Assembly: GCA_003996215.1 (NCBI GenBank)
Contig: QJPP01004094.1
Coordinates: forward strand, 62,001 to 126,000
Length of the DNA stretch: 64,000 bases
Direction: 5' to 3'
Source of the DNA: Jaltomata sinuosa
Lineage: Eukaryota; Streptophyta; Magnoliopsida; Solanales; Solanaceae
Shown here: piece by piece, positions 43,175 to 55,554 of the stretch
Layout: each line of letters opens with the position of its first letter
Position numbering within the stretch: position 1 is the stretch's first letter
Notes under the pieces: model-generated
What the model was told of the DNA's origin: nothing
The model's input: only the letters and a program-made list of their open reading frames with translations
Database searches by the model: none
Position numbers and translations under genes: made by a program

Positions 43175-43192
43175 TGGCATCGTTGCCGGGGA
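43175..43192 (+). other. NA3 primer binding site (tRNA-Asp)
   Basis: TGGCATCGTTGCCGGGGA is one base from the standard Athila/Tat PBS. It begins five bases after the LTR end. Confidence 0.85.
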
Positions 43193-43297
43193 ATACAGTT
43201 GTTTATTAAGTCCGGTGTGTTTATTTGACTCTTAGTCATATTTCCTCGTTTTACTTTTATTTATTGTTTTTGATTGTTACAGGGTACAGAGTTTTGC

Positions 43298-44452
43298 ATG
43301 CCAAGTACTCGACGCTCGGGTGAACCAATATTACCTTACGACCCTGAGCTTGCTAGAACTCTAAGGCACAACATGAATGCACAACAACAAGAGGCAGCAA
43401 GACTAGCTGCAGCTCAGCAGGCCCAACAATACTTAAATGTTGATGATATTGAGGATGATGTTGGGCTGGATGATGAGGCTGCAGCGGGTGATGGTAGAGC
43501 TGCGGAGCATGTTGAAAATATAGCCCCCGCAAACCAAAGGAAGCAGCAGAGGGCTAGAGGTCGACAACAACCAAGGCAATTTGCTTTGGATGATGATGAG
43601 GATATCGACTTAGATAGAGTTGGTGCCACGGGCGCTATCACGCTTCCTCCGCTATCGCCTGGGGCCAAGTTCAACATTACTAGCACAATGCTCCAGCTGT
43701 TGAACTTAAAGGGATTGTTCCGTGGTGTAGCTTGTGATGATCCAAACCGACACCTGATGAATTTTGTGGGTATCTGCAAGTCGTTCGAATTGCCTAGAGT
43801 AAGTCAGACAGTGATCAGGCTCAGGTTATTTCTGTTGTCTCTGTCTGATGAGGAAGCATTATGGTTGACAGAGCTAACCCCCGACTCTATCACAACCTTG
43901 GAGAGTTGAAAGGAGCTTTCCTAGAAAGGTTCTTTCCTCCATCTAGGATGATACAGTTGAGGGATGAAATTAGCAACTTCAGACAACAACCTCATGAGGC
44001 TTTACATGAGACTTAGTTGCGGTTCAAGAAGAAGCTGACACAATGCCCGAACCATCTGTTGACCAACAATTTCCTAATGCAGACATTCTACAGGGCACTA
44101 AATTTGGCTACCAAGCCGACACTGGATAATGCAGCAGGTGGAGCATTTATGGGTCTCACTTTTATTGAGGCCACATTATTTTGGACCGGCTCACCAAAAC
44201 CAATAGGGCCTGGCATACACGGGATACAGAGGTAACAGTTAGCACTTATGCAGTTGGTATGTCAGTAGAGCAGCGCAGGAAGGAGGAAGAGCGGGACCAA
44301 AATATGGCCCATCTGAAAACGCAAATGGACCTACTGACAAAGCACTTGTTGTCAGGAGGTATTGAGAAAGTGAAAGTTGTGGGTTCCCAAAGTAGAACAA
44401 TAGAGTCTGGGTCTGATGAGGAGGCCAATTATTTGGGTGGTTTCCAGGATTA
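43298..44452 (+). pseudogene. NA3 gag (Athila/Tat type), frameshifted
   Basis: ATG 43298 begins MPSTRRSGEPILPYDPELAR. An Ala/Gln-rich and acidic region follows, then PGAKFNITSTMLQLLNLKGL, DPNRHLMNFVGICKSF and RLFLLSLSDEEALWL, the N-terminal and first capsid blocks of Athila/Tat gag. The frame closes at 43907. In other frames the domain goes on with LERFFPPSRMIQLRDEI, FRQQPHEALHET, a TAG at 44014 in place of the usual Trp, then FKKKLTQCPNHLL and MQTFYRALN. It is non-functional as it stands. Gag would form the virus-like particle in which reverse transcription occurs. Confidence 0.88.
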
Positions 44453-44596
44453 GGCCAAGGAAACCAAGGTCGGAACAATTACTATGAAAATCTGGGTTAT
44501 AAGAGTCGAGAACAAGGTGATTGGAGGAGCAAAGATGATAGAGGTGGATTATACATACCACCTGGGAATCGTGACAAAGCTAGCAATAAGTCAGGT

Positions 44597-46057
44597 ATGT
44601 CCAAACTAAAGAATATGATGGATAAGATGCTGTTGAAGGTAGAATCGACTGACTCCCGGGTAAAGAAGATGAGGACTGAATTATCAGCAATGAGTCAGGT
44701 AGTGGATTCATATTCCACCTCGATCAAGCAATTAGAGCAGCAAGTGAGTCAAATCTCGACGTCTCTAAATCAAAGGAAGACTGGTACCTTGCTGAGTGAC
44801 ACCATTCAAAACCCGAGGAATGACGGGAGTTGTATGGCGATCACTACGAGAAGTGGTTAAATATTATCGGAATCACATCCGGTAATTCAAACTCAGAAAG
44901 GTAATGTTGTTGAGGAAGATGAGTTAGTAGATGCTGAAAATATGGTCGATGAGGGTGTTAGGGTATCTGTTGAAAAACCCACTGCGGTAGAGGATGCTAC
45001 TCAAGTGCTCACGGATAAAAGCAAGGAAGTTGAAAAACTTCCAACTATGATGCCCCAGCCACCGCCTCCTTTCCCACAACGGTTGAAAAAGAAAGTGAAA
45101 GATAGCAAGTTCCTAAATTTCATGACCATGCTCAAGCAGATATCAGTGAACATCCCACTGGTGGACGCTGTTGAACAAATGCCCGGATATGCCAAGTTCA
45201 TGAAAGACTTGATTACCAAGAAGAGGTCAGTGAGCTTTGAACCAGAAGATAACCTCCACCACTGCAGTGCTATTTCTTCAAGATCGTTAGTGGAAAAGAA
45301 GGAAGATCCAGGTGATTTTACTGTTCCCTGTACTATTGTGAAATTCAACTTTGAAAAAGCCTTATGTGATCTTGGTGCTAGCATCAACTTGATGCCGCTA
45401 GCAGTCTATAAATAGTTGGGTTTGGGAGCTCCCAAACCAACTACCATGAGGGTGTTAATGGCTGACCGTTCAGTAAAGCGACCGGTGGGAATATTGTATG
45501 AAGTGCTGACAAAGATTGGTAAGTTTATATTCCCAGCTGACTTTATAATCTTAGATTGTGAAGTGGACTTTGAAGTTCCCATAATCTTGGGACGACCATT
45601 GTTAGCCATTGCAAGAGTGTTGGTCGACATAGAAAGAAACGAACTGACATTCAGATTAAACAATGAATTGGTCAAGTTTGATGTGTGTAAATTGATAAAG
45701 CCACCAAGAGACATGAGGGTGGTCTCGATTATCAATGTTATTGATGAAGCCCCTATGGATGTGCATATTGAGGAGAAGGGTTTTGTTGAGACCCTAGCTG
45801 TTATGAGAATGATGTTGGGATCGCAAGAAGAGAAACCTATAGGGGAAGGCGGTGAAAACAAATCAAGAAAAAGAAAACACTGCAAGAGAACCAGCAAAGA
45901 AAAAGAGTTAGACAGAGTAAAGAAGTTATCTCGACTAGCTGAGGAGCCGATAAAAGAGAAAGTTGGAGCTCAACAGGATGATGTCGCTTTCACCTATTCC
46001 AGCGATTGCTCCTGCTTTGGAGACCCTGGTGGTCTCCAATATCATGTCAGACTCTGA
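44597..46057 (+). pseudogene. NA3 gag tail and aspartic protease, two in-frame stops
   Basis: A single frame with stops at about 44858 and 45413. It opens with a coiled coil (LLKVESTDSRVKKM, SYSTSIKQLEQQVSQIS) and CMAITTRSG, the junction between gag and pol in Athila/Tat. Next come MPGYAKFMKDLITKKR, CTIVKFNFEKALCDLGASIN with the protease active site DLGAS intact, and FEVPIILGRPLLAIARVL. After the protease, where RT should begin, the frame instead has a Lys/Arg-rich tail (SRKRKHCKRTSKEKE) and stops at 46057. Protease would process gag. The lack of everything after protease defines the element as non-autonomous. Confidence 0.88.
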
Positions 46058-47509
46058 GTCCTATGGGCTTCACAGGTATTCCTTTCTCTCATAGTTTTAG
46101 CTTTCACATGTATGCATTAGGGACAATGCATGAGTCTAAGTTGAGGGTGTTGGGATACCTGTGAGTCTTTCACCATCGAGGGTTTTTGTTGCTGTGTTTC
46201 TTTTCCCTTCGGTGTGCTATCTAGTAGAACCGGCATGATTAGGTTGTCATTTTAAATTTTGTTTGTGTTGTTTTCTGGTGTCTATAGAAAGCATGGTTTT
46301 TTGGAAAGTTGAACTAAAAGGATCCCCCTCTGAAAAAGTTGATTTTGTGCTTATGTTTGAAACGATTGACTGTTCTGGATCCTTGAATGTCATTGTGTGG
46401 TTGTGATTGTAATAATTATGCTTAAGCCGAGCTGTTGTTTTGATAGTTGGTAGTGGTATGGTTTCTTGGTGCCAAGTGTGCGTGAGCATTTTTTTTATAA
46501 ACTCTTATTTTATGCATGCATCTAGAACTTGCCTGGCCTATGTTGTTAAGTTTGAAGTTTGGTTGCTTAGGAAAAGATCACAGGCCCTTTTTGTGTGCAA
46601 TCCACTTAGCCTATAAGACCGTCCAAATGCAAATAATCCCTTTGATCCCTGTTTGAGCATTAATTGACCCTATTCTTTTAATAACCTGTCACCGTTTCTT
46701 TTTAACTTTGAATCCCTATTTTGGCCCTGGTCCTTCCTTGGACATCGTGCACCTCAAATCAGGCAATCAGCCTAAGTAGAGGGTGGCTAGTATAGAGGTA
46801 AATGATAAGAAAAATAGGATGGATAAGATTGGTTGTGGATAGAATGAAAATTTTGGGCGTGTGCCTAAGAAAAGAAAGAAAAAAAAACTAAAAAGAGATG
46901 AAAAAGAATTGTCAAAATAAAGAGGCCGCACCTGTAGCTAGAAAGAAGGAAATAAAAAGGTGAATAAGGATGGACGAAGAAAAGTTAAGTGGAAATAGTA
47001 GGTCGGTGATTCCAAGGATGGCTTAGTCACTAACCCCTAAATCTATCCTACCTGCACCCAAAGCCTCATTACAAGCCAAAACAAGTCCTGTAGTGATCCT
47101 GAGCGGCTATCTGAAAAACTGAAATAGGATAGCAAGGGCAAGCTTATGGCATCGCATGTGCATTGTTTGAAATCGTTTGTGAGTGTGAGCGCCTTACCTA
47201 GTCCAAAATATTGTGAGTGGGACTTCTTTGTGGTGAGGGCACCGAGATTTCTCTATTATCTATTGACTGTTGGGATAGCTGTTGTGTGTGTATGTAGAAT
47301 ATTCTATCATATCGGAATGACATGTATGAATCCTTGCAAGTTAGTGTTTCATACATTTGTTGCTACCGGGGGGGCTTGATTTAAATTTAATAAACTGTTG
47401 AGTGGCCATGATTTGCTAGAGATATGTGTTGGTATTCTTAGTTTAGTCGTCATTTTCTTTTTGTTGTCATGTTGCTTGAGGACAACCGAACGTTTTAAGT
47501 TAAGGGTGT
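46058..47509 (+). other. NA3 3' noncoding region and PPT
   Basis: Begins with sequence typical of Athila 3' regions (GACAATGCATGAGTCTAAGTTGAGG near 46120-46145), so a PPT-like tract occurs here as well as before the LTR (TTAAGTTAAGGGTGT, ending 47509). No domain is recognisable. The frame 47146-47379 is discussed under findings. Confidence 0.7.
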
Positions 47510-48943
47510 TGATGTGCTTGGATTCTACAGCACATTCAACGCCTTTAACTAAGAATACTCAGGAGTTTTCAAGCAACTTTTGTGATTTTTGATGTTTTAT
47601 TGTTATATTTGCAGGAAATGGGGCTAGAGATGGAAACAGAAGAAAAAATGTTCAAAAACCTCAACTGGTTAAGCCTGACGGCTTGCATGACTGACCGTCA
47701 CACCTGTGACTGGCCGTCAGCTAGGCCGCCAGAACGAGACAACAATTTCATTGAGCACTGCCTAGGAGTGACGGCCCATCTGACGGCCCGTCACTGGCCT
47801 GACGGACCGTCACCCAGGACACCAATATAAAAAGTTGTAAGTCGTCACCTGCTGGATGACTTACCTGAGAATTTTCCTGGAAGCTCACTGTTTAGCTGTG
47901 ATGTCTCAAGTGACGGTCCGTCACATGCATGACGGTCCGTCAGGCGACCCGTCAGGGCGAAGCGGGATTCTGAAAATTCGATTTTTGGACTTTATTTCCT
48001 AGACTACTATAAATACCCAGTGTTAGGGTTATTTTATTATTGATTTTACCCGATACTTTTTCTCATATTTTGAGCGACTTTTTGAGAGGAAAAATACGAC
48101 ATACATGTTTTCTTCTTCTTCTTCTTCGATTACTCTTGGGATTTTTGGCTTCTTGTTCTTGGATAATTGAAGTAAATTTGATACTATTTGTAAGAATCCT
48201 TCTCTTATTATGAATATGATTTTCTTCTATTTCTTTGATAGCATGAGTAGCTAATCTCCCACAACTAGGGTTGTGGGAGCCATGGCAAAAGTAACAATAT
48301 AGATTCCGGGTAGCGTAGGGTTCAATTTATATGTTGTCACCTGGTTAATCATTCGTTATTTACGTTTTCTAATGGTTGAAAACATTAGAACAGACCTAGG
48401 ATTGATTTTCTTGAACAAAGAGATTAAAACTGGGAAATTTGATTAACTATGAGGATTCGAGACTACCAACTCTCCTCTTATGATTAATGCTGTAACTAGA
48501 TTAATCTACTTGATGTTCAGGATTGAAATAAGAAAGTTCACCTTTTCAAGTTCGAGAGAATTGAAAACTAAATTCGTCTATTTGGTTGAGAAACGTTTAG
48601 ATGATACCATTAATTCAATCATATCGTGATATACATATAGAAAGAACCCGGTTAAGCTTTGAGTTGAAATTGTTATGACGCCATGGTGAACACTTCCCTA
48701 GTTCATTCTTATATTGATTAATACTCGTTGAAACTCATAAATTATTATTTGCATTGTTAAAATATTGATCACACAAACCTCCCCCCCCCCATTTATCGGA
48801 AACTATTGATTATTAGTCATCTAATTCACTAACGACTTAATTTGCACCTTATTCCCTGTGGGATTGACCCCAACCTCTGTTGGGTTCTATATTTGACAGC
48901 GACCGCTTATGCTTCTTAACTGAGGTGTAATTTGGGCTTATCA
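47510..48943 (+). repeat. NA3 3' LTR (1434 bases)
   Basis: Starts TGATGTGCTTGG and ends GGGCTTATCA; TATAAATA at 48008-48015; right TSD GTACC follows at 48944. Confidence 0.92.
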
Positions 48944-49410
48944 GTACCTTAGGGGGTAACATACAACACTGCAATCACACTTGGTTAGAGATTCATCATA
49001 TCATATAGTCATGCATATTTCACTCAGATTCCACCCTTGTTTGTTATGTGTTAAGTGTACGCTCTGGTTGTCTGGGCGGCCGGAGGGTTTGCTTTCACTT
49101 GATTGCGTTCCTCGTCTGTATGGGCTGTCATTGGGACTGTAGGTAGATTATACTACTCTTGTCATTTGATAGAGCTAGTGATGGTCCTTGGTTCTTGTGA
49201 ATTGGTAAATATAAGCCTATTGAGGCTCTGAGTTTTGGGCTTGAGTATTGAGGGGCTAGTTAGTCATAAAGCTTTGAGGCTCCGTCGTGTGTCCTCATGA
49301 ATGGTTGTGATTTATTAGGTGTTAATCCTTATCTTGATTTTGAGTGGTAACTCTTGGTTCTTGTGGCTTAGTTATTCCATCTTAGGTTTGTACTTGTAAC
49401 CTTAGTTATT
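48944..49410 (+). repeat. Second Tekay LTR, right part, truncated
   Basis: Continues the LTR interrupted at 40907 (CTTAGGGGGTAACATAC, GTGTACGCTCTGGTTG, ACTGTAGGTAGATTA blocks). It stops about 1 kb before the expected 3' end. Confidence 0.7.
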
Positions 49411-49450
49411 CAAGCTCTAACATGCAAGCTCTAACGGTACAAGAAAGACG
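49411..49450 (-). repeat. Inverted scrap of Tekay LTR start
   Basis: CTCTAACATGCAAGCTCTAACGG followed by TACAAGAAAGACGAAC is the reverse complement of the CTTTCTTGTACCGTTAGAGC block near LTR starts, with AGCTCTAAC present twice. It marks the junction between the plus-strand LTR relic and the minus-strand element. Confidence 0.55.
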
Positions 49451-50580
49451 AACATGCTTTCCCTTGGAAGTAAATTCTAACCAACCTCTATGCATTATGT
49501 AAAGTCTGAATCATCACAAACGAAGCTAATTTGATCAATCTAGTTTTGATGAACGAAATGGTCTTAAATTTCTTCAAAATCTGTGAAAATCATACAAAAA
49601 ATTTCATAGCAATATAATTTCACTTCCACTCAATTATAAGTATCCTTGGAGTGACATCATCTAGTCTCTAGTGCTCATACTACACTTGCTAGCAATTTAA
49701 AGATCAAGAAACATCCCCACATCGCCCATTTTTATTCGACACCATCAATAATGTTACTTCAGATCATAATACATTTTTACTTCTCCCCGATGAATAGGAT
49801 ATATAGAGCTATGAGTCTCTTCCATAATTAACTTGGTCAAATCACCTACTCTAGAAATATAAAAACTACCTTTGATTTTCAAAATTCCCCCCCGAATCCA
49901 GAATTGCTTCCTTACTTTCACTCTTTAACGCCTTGTCCTGAATTATCTTAAACTTCTTATCTTTGAACTGTCTAACCTTGTTCTTCTCCAATAAAATAGA
50001 TTATGCCTCAACGCGAGCAAAAATCTTACCAGACTTTGAAAAATAAAGTCTCACAAAGCTATTATCCAAGGACTGAAAAACCATGGCCAAGGACGCTCCT
50101 CCATTAGAAACATAGCCAATCTATCCATACTAATTTACTTCTGACTTTAAGCATCTTCTACCACATTTGTGTTGTCTGGTGATATATTGGTGATGTCATA
50201 ACCCTTAAGCAGCTTTAACCGTCTCCTCTATCTAAATTTTATGCCCCTGCCTGAAAATATATAAAAGACTGTAATGGTCCATGAATACCTTATAACGCAC
50301 TCCATATAAGTAATACCTTTAAAAAAAAAATTATTTTTTTGAAAAAGAAATAATCGCCACTGACTTCAAGTCATGAGTAGGATAATCATGCTCGTGAATA
50401 TTTAACTGCCTCAAAGCATACGTTATTATTTTACCTTTTTTACATCAAAACACAGCCAAGATTAACCCGCGAAGCATCATAATACACCATCAAACCTTTA
50501 CCCTCCACAGACAAAGCCAAAATCAAGGCTAAAGTCAATAATATCTTAACCTTGTGGAAGCTCGCCTCTCACTCCTTAGA
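49451..50580 (-). pseudogene. Minus-strand Tekay RNase H and integrase start, decayed
   Basis: On the minus strand, 50400-50580 gives VYYDASRVNLGCV, the RNase H opening motif with its catalytic Asp. 50200-50400 gives LNIHEHDYPTHDLKS, the next RNase H block. 49800-50000 gives pieces of the linker and integrase N terminus such as VGDLTKLIMEETHSS. Many stops and frameshifts break it. 49451-49690 shows nothing I can identify. Confidence 0.65.
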
Positions 50581-51333
50581 TCACTGAAAAGTTACATTTT
50601 TATGAATTAATTTTTTTTTCCAATCGAGATGCAATAAAATGGAACTCTCCAAGAACAATCGTAGTAACCATCCAAACCCATAAAACTCTAAATCTCCAAT
50701 AACCTTAATTTTCTTCGAATCTACCATAATATCATCTTTGGTCACACATGCCACAAAAAATATCACAAAAGTGAACCAGAACTCACACTTAGAAAATTTT
50801 GCATAATGTCGCTCCTTCTTGAAAGTCTGAAGCACGATTCTTAAATATTGGTCATGCTCCCTTTTACTATGAGAGTATATCAAAATACCATCGATGAAGA
50901 CTATAATGAATGAAATCAAATAAGGCATGAACAACCCATTCATTAACTCCATGAATGTTGTTGGGGTATTGGTAAGTACAAAAAACATAACTAACAACTC
51001 GTAGTGACCATAATGAGTCCTAAATGTTGTGTTAGTAGCTAACAACTCGTAGTGACCATAATGAGTCCTGAATATTGTATTAGGGATATCCTCCGCCCTA
51101 TTACTCAACTGATGGTAAACGTACCTCAAATTGATCTTAAAGAATCCTAAAGAACCCTGAAGTTGATTAAACAAATCATCAATACATGGAATGGGATACT
51201 TGTTCTGAATTTTAACCTCGTTCAACTGTTGGTAGTCGATGCACATCCTTATGGTGCCATCATTCCTTATCACAAATAGGACTGGAGCACTCCAAGGAGA
51301 AACACTTGGCCTAATAAAGTCCTTAGTCAACAA
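50581..51333 (-). pseudogene. Minus-strand Tekay reverse transcriptase, active site mutated
   Basis: A 250-codon open stretch with the successive RT blocks: FIRPSVSPWSAPVLFV, MCIDYQQLNEVKIQNKYPIP, IDDLFNQLQGSLGFFKI, a RYVYHQL block, FRTHYGHYELL (present twice) and FIIVFIDGILIYSHS. The catalytic motif that should end in Asp-Asp reads FIDG, so the second Asp is lost and the enzyme cannot polymerise. A tandem duplication of about 50 bases (near 50990-51090) repeats the FRTHYGHYELL block. RNase H follows and protease precedes it, as in Ty3/gypsy elements. Confidence 0.88.
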
Positions 51334-51850
51334 ACCTTACAACCACTCTTTTAATCTTTTGGATCTATTTGATATAAAGGAATAAAAATGGGTTGAGTGC
51401 CGGGCTTCAAGTCAATGTAAAAATCAATATCACAATCTGGTGAACGCCTAGAAGATCACACAGAAACACCTTTAAAATTTATTTACCACTAACATTAATT
51501 CCAAATAAAGAGTATCGATACTAGTATACCCAATATAAGTTAGATAGGTGAGACACTCCATCCAAGCATGTGTTGAGCTTTTAGAAATGAAATTACCTTT
51601 CTAGGGTAGGGACATAGAGTGTCCAACCATTTTGGTATAGAAATACCTGACACATCTATGGTTATTGTCTTGGTATAATAGTCTAGAACTGCATGATAGG
51701 GAGAAATTCTATCTATGTTCAATATTATGTCGAAGTCTGTTATATCCAGAATTGCGTCTCTCCACGTGTCTTTTACTACAAAGTCAACTCCATAAGATCG
51801 ATATAATCGATCCACCACTAAGAACCATCTACAGGTGTAGGATCACGTAA
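51334..51850 (-). pseudogene. Minus-strand Tekay aspartic protease, C-terminal part
   Basis: The frame at 51540-51818 encodes VDFVVKDTWRDAILDITDFD and ILNIDRISPYHAVLDYYTKT, the flap and the LGMDWLSPYHA-like helix of Tekay proteases, then VSFLKAQHML. The active-site DSG turn should lie just upstream on the minus strand but is not preserved in an open frame. Confidence 0.7.
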
Positions 51851-52928
51851 AGACGTGGAAGATGATTCATAATGCATAGCAGGTCAAAAACATCGAAAAC
51901 ATAACATACTGAACAATATTTGGGACAACCCATGTTACACTAACAAAGTTAGTTATTAGACGATGTAATATTCCCAACCATCACTATACTGTTCCATGAT
52001 CTTTAGGGCAAGTCTTAACTACTATACACACGTCTCTACGAATGTTTCCATACAACTATATACAAGTATTATTGCCAAAATTATTTAACTAAGGAATCAC
52101 TCTTTCCTTTTTATTTATGAGTTCACCCATACAACATAAATACCCAAAAGTCCTATGGTGAATTCGCTTATCTTTGTTTCAAATAATATTATTGATCCTC
52201 AATTCAACCTCCAAAATGCAACTCATAACTTGAAATTTTCAATATCCATGACTAATGTACCACCTTAAATATCCTTGCTAATAGATACCCAACTTACACT
52301 ATTCAAATTCTCTTCAGTACACCTCTAATCCAAAGGATAAAAAAGAAAGCTTCAGACAAACCATATAACGAGTTCTACCATCACGGATTTTATTACAATA
52401 GATCTTTTTTATGTCCTCTTGCCTAATCAAAACCTCCCAAGCATATATTTGTCTTCAGGACGTCAACATTGTACTATTTTATTACTAAATTATTGACTTA
52501 TCATTAATACACTCGCATCGTAAGACTATCTTAATAAATTCAAAAAATAATAAAGTATACAAGTTAAAAATACACCTCGAGTAAACTATTCTTACTCTGC
52601 CTAGTCTTCTCAGTTGCATTGTATAAAATTATAATGCTTCTTACCTAATTATATTTCTAACCACATCACAATATCTTGCATCATATTGTGTAATGTCATT
52701 CGTCAATGTTGTTGTGCAAACTTGAGAACGTTTCCTTATCTATTGATGAAAGAATGGAATAAACAAGTTTAGACCATAAACTAAATCACATACGCACAAT
52801 TAGGAATAACATAATGAAAGTTTCCTAAAGTCTTATAGCCTCTCAAAGATAAGTAACAGACTTCTTTGCACCGATCCGCAAGACTCTACTAGACTCTGCT
52901 CTTGTACGTAGTGGGACCTATGAACCAT
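51851..52928 (-). pseudogene. Minus-strand Tekay gag region, unrecognisable
   Basis: By position between PBS and protease this should be gag. It is A/T-rich, without a frame over 65 codons, and I see no capsid or zinc-knuckle motif. Confidence 0.45.
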
Positions 52929-52940
52929 GCTCTGATACCA
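52929..52940 (-). other. Primer binding site of minus-strand Tekay element (tRNA-iMet)
   Basis: The minus strand reads TGGTATCAGAGC, three bases after the LTR end at 52944. Confidence 0.85.
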
Positions 52941-52943
52941 TGT

Positions 52944-55554
52944 TGTCATAACCCAAAATCCCATTAGGCCATAAGGGCACCTACCATTCTCGTAGTCGAA
53001 CACCTTTCCTTTTATAACCATTAAACAATATAAATAAAGCAGAAGTAATATTAAAACTAAACAACCAACTCTTATAAATGCGGAATAGATGAGTTAGATC
53101 AAAACTACCCCAAGACCTGGTGACACCAGTATAAGAGTATCTATAATATGAAACAAATCTGTGAAAACTAAAATAATTGTCTAGAAGAAAGTAAGACAGG
53201 AAATCATAAAGAATCTATAGAATCCAGTTTTGCCAAAGAGAAAGCATCTCTGAATCCTAATCACAGCAGTTTCGAACACAAACAATAAGTCAAGTATTCC
53301 TAGTACCTAGCTCATTTACTACACGCAAAAAGGTGCAGCAAGTACAGAGTGAGTATGGGAAATATGTGTACTCAACAAGATTTGATTACTAACCCTTTCT
53401 AGAAGCGATAACGAGATGTATCTTAAGAGTTCTCTTTTTCACAAGTATAATTTTTGCCACAATATAAGTCACTACAACACAATAAATAAGGCATGTATCT
53501 AGAACAATTCAACATGGAGCGCAATGCATATAAAATGTAATGCAATGCAATGCACTGGCCAAAAATAAATAGGTATATACCCGCTGGAACTATTTCCCAT
53601 AAACACAATAAAACTCGTCGGAACCATTTCCCATCGTCATAATAAAATATGCTTGAACCATTTCACATTGGAATAATAAAACTTGACAAAACCATTTCCC
53701 ATCGGCATAATAAGAACCTGAATTTCATTAATAATCACAGTACCACTCGCCAGAATCATTTCCCATCGATTTTGTATAATGTCACTTGCCGAAACTATTT
53801 TCCATCGACTTATTAAGAATATGAATCTTACAAATAACTCAGTGGGCAATATCAATCAATAATTATCATGCAACAATAAGAGTTGTATGAATGAATATGT
53901 ATGATCAAGTACATAAAAATAAGTTTATCAATCACAAAAAAATTCACATAATTCATAAGTCTCAACAGTTCAATTGTATTACAACTTATGAGATTCTATC
54001 AATCGATAATAATTTCCATAAGAATTTTCCATAGCATAACACCAATGCTCGTATAAATGCTTGTTATCTCATTTATACGGGACCTTCTCATTACCCATTA
54101 CCCTTAAGTTTATTAATACACTAAAACTAACACTTCAAAAAGAAATTAGGAATCTCTACTTGCTTCAAAATGAAGCCAAAGTGTCAAGTAACGAACTTGC
54201 CCTTTCATAATTCTTTAAAACAGTCAAAATCTGTTAACACATATAATAACTAGCACGTCAAATTTCAGCTAAAATGAATAATTATTCAACCCCCAAATCA
54301 AGAATTCTTACTCTAAGAATCCTAGGCCTAAAACCTAATTTGTCAAAATTTTAACTGATTGATAGTCACATGAAAATATCCAAAAACAAAACCAAACCCA
54401 ATCACCGTAGAAAATACATGCACGAAAAAACTCCAAGACACCATTAATCTCCAACTTTATTATCACTAATGCCTAATGATTGATAGTTACTACTTGTTTG
54501 TAATCATTAGGTCATTATTAGCCTATTTTTTAATCTACCTAAATCCTAATGCAGTAAGAACAAGCTTCTTTTTATTAAAAAAAATAAAGTTGTGCGTGAG
54601 AGTTATAAGAGAAAGCTACAGAATTAACTATTGTCTAGTACCACTGACCTTCCACTCAAATTTTCATTGTTTGCCAATCATTACCCACATTTTATCAATT
54701 CTAATAGCCTACAAACTACTACCTCATCCATACTAATGCCCACTTCAATTCATCCCAATATCACCTTTAGGAGCCAATGATTTAGAAATCATTATTATAT
54801 CATTATAAAAGACAGGATTATAAAAAGCACCAAAACAGTTCATTCCTGTAGTTACTGTCTAACTACTCAAACTTCCTCCACTCCATTATTCAACAGCCCA
54901 TAAATGAAAGTATTATAGAACCCAAAATTCTTATTCTCATGAACCAATTCACACAATCTCATAGCAGAAAGCACGATTCAAACACACCATCAAAAATGAA
55001 GAAAAAGATCCTAACCTGAAGTTGTCTGGAGTTTTCCTAAAGTTGTCTGGAGTTTTCCTTCGGCACTTTGGCGAAACTAAGGTTGTAACTTTCGTGTTTA
55101 GTCGCTCCCCACTTGAAACTTCTGATGTTACCCTTTAATGTGTAAACCCTTACCACTTATATTAATTCTAAAAATAAAAGGTTAAATAAATTATAATTCT
55201 GACCCATTAATCACCAGTTAATTATTTAAAATAGTCGAAACTTTAAATAGACCCTCAAAATTTATTCGGAACCCCGTGGAAATAAACTAAATATGTAATT
55301 TTACTAAAAAGCACGCTTTGGACCTATTGGGAACACCAAAACACCAATTCGAGATCATCTTGACTGAAGGTTGACCGTGATTAAACTTAACTTTCTTAAA
55401 ACTCAAGAACCCAACCAATGACCTAGATCACTCTCGGACACCCTGGGTTCGTACTATCCATCCCCGAAAGTTATAAATCACATATAAAACTATGAGGAGG
55501 GTTAAAACAAAAAAAAGAGTAAAAATTCATAAAATGACTTGGAGGGTTGTTACA
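52944..55554 (-). repeat. 5' LTR of minus-strand Tekay-like element (2.6 kb)
   Basis: On the minus strand it starts TGTAACAACCC and ends GGGTTATGACA. It is a different subfamily from the 3.6 kb LTRs. 53560-53830 carries five or six units with cores like CTCGTCGGAACCATTTCCCATCG, a minisatellite in the slot where the other LTRs have their CCGGATAC-type units. Confidence 0.8.
53560..53830 (-). repeat. Minisatellite module in minus-strand LTR
   Basis: Five to six units of about 45-60 bases share (plus strand) CGGAACCATTTCCCATCG and ATAATAAAACT-like linkers, diverged from each other. Confidence 0.7.

Larger units (their letters stand above)
40908..48943 (+). mobile_element. Non-autonomous Athila/Tat-type element NA3 with three LTR units
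   Basis: The layout is: truncated LTR 40908-41140, 3' noncoding piece 41141-41730, full LTR 41731-43169, PBS, gag, protease, 3' noncoding 46058-47509, full LTR 47510-48943. A GTACC duplication flanks the whole. It lacks RT, RNase H, integrase and the extra ORF. The three-LTR arrangement points to a tandem (LTR-internal-LTR-internal-LTR) that later lost most of its first unit. Confidence 0.88.

Noticed and set aside
43414..43779. 121-codon minus-strand ORF
   Set aside because: Shadow of the NA3 gag frame on the plus strand, which has clear gag motifs.
45001..45897. Minus-strand ORFs of 128 and 163 codons
   Set aside because: Shadows of the NA3 protease frame, which keeps the DLGAS active site on the plus strand.
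50581..51333. Integrated plant pararetrovirus RT
   Set aside because: The motif order FIRPSVSPW, MCIDYQQLN and the neighbouring Tekay protease and RNase H place it in Ty3/gypsy, and it sits between gypsy PBS and LTR signals.
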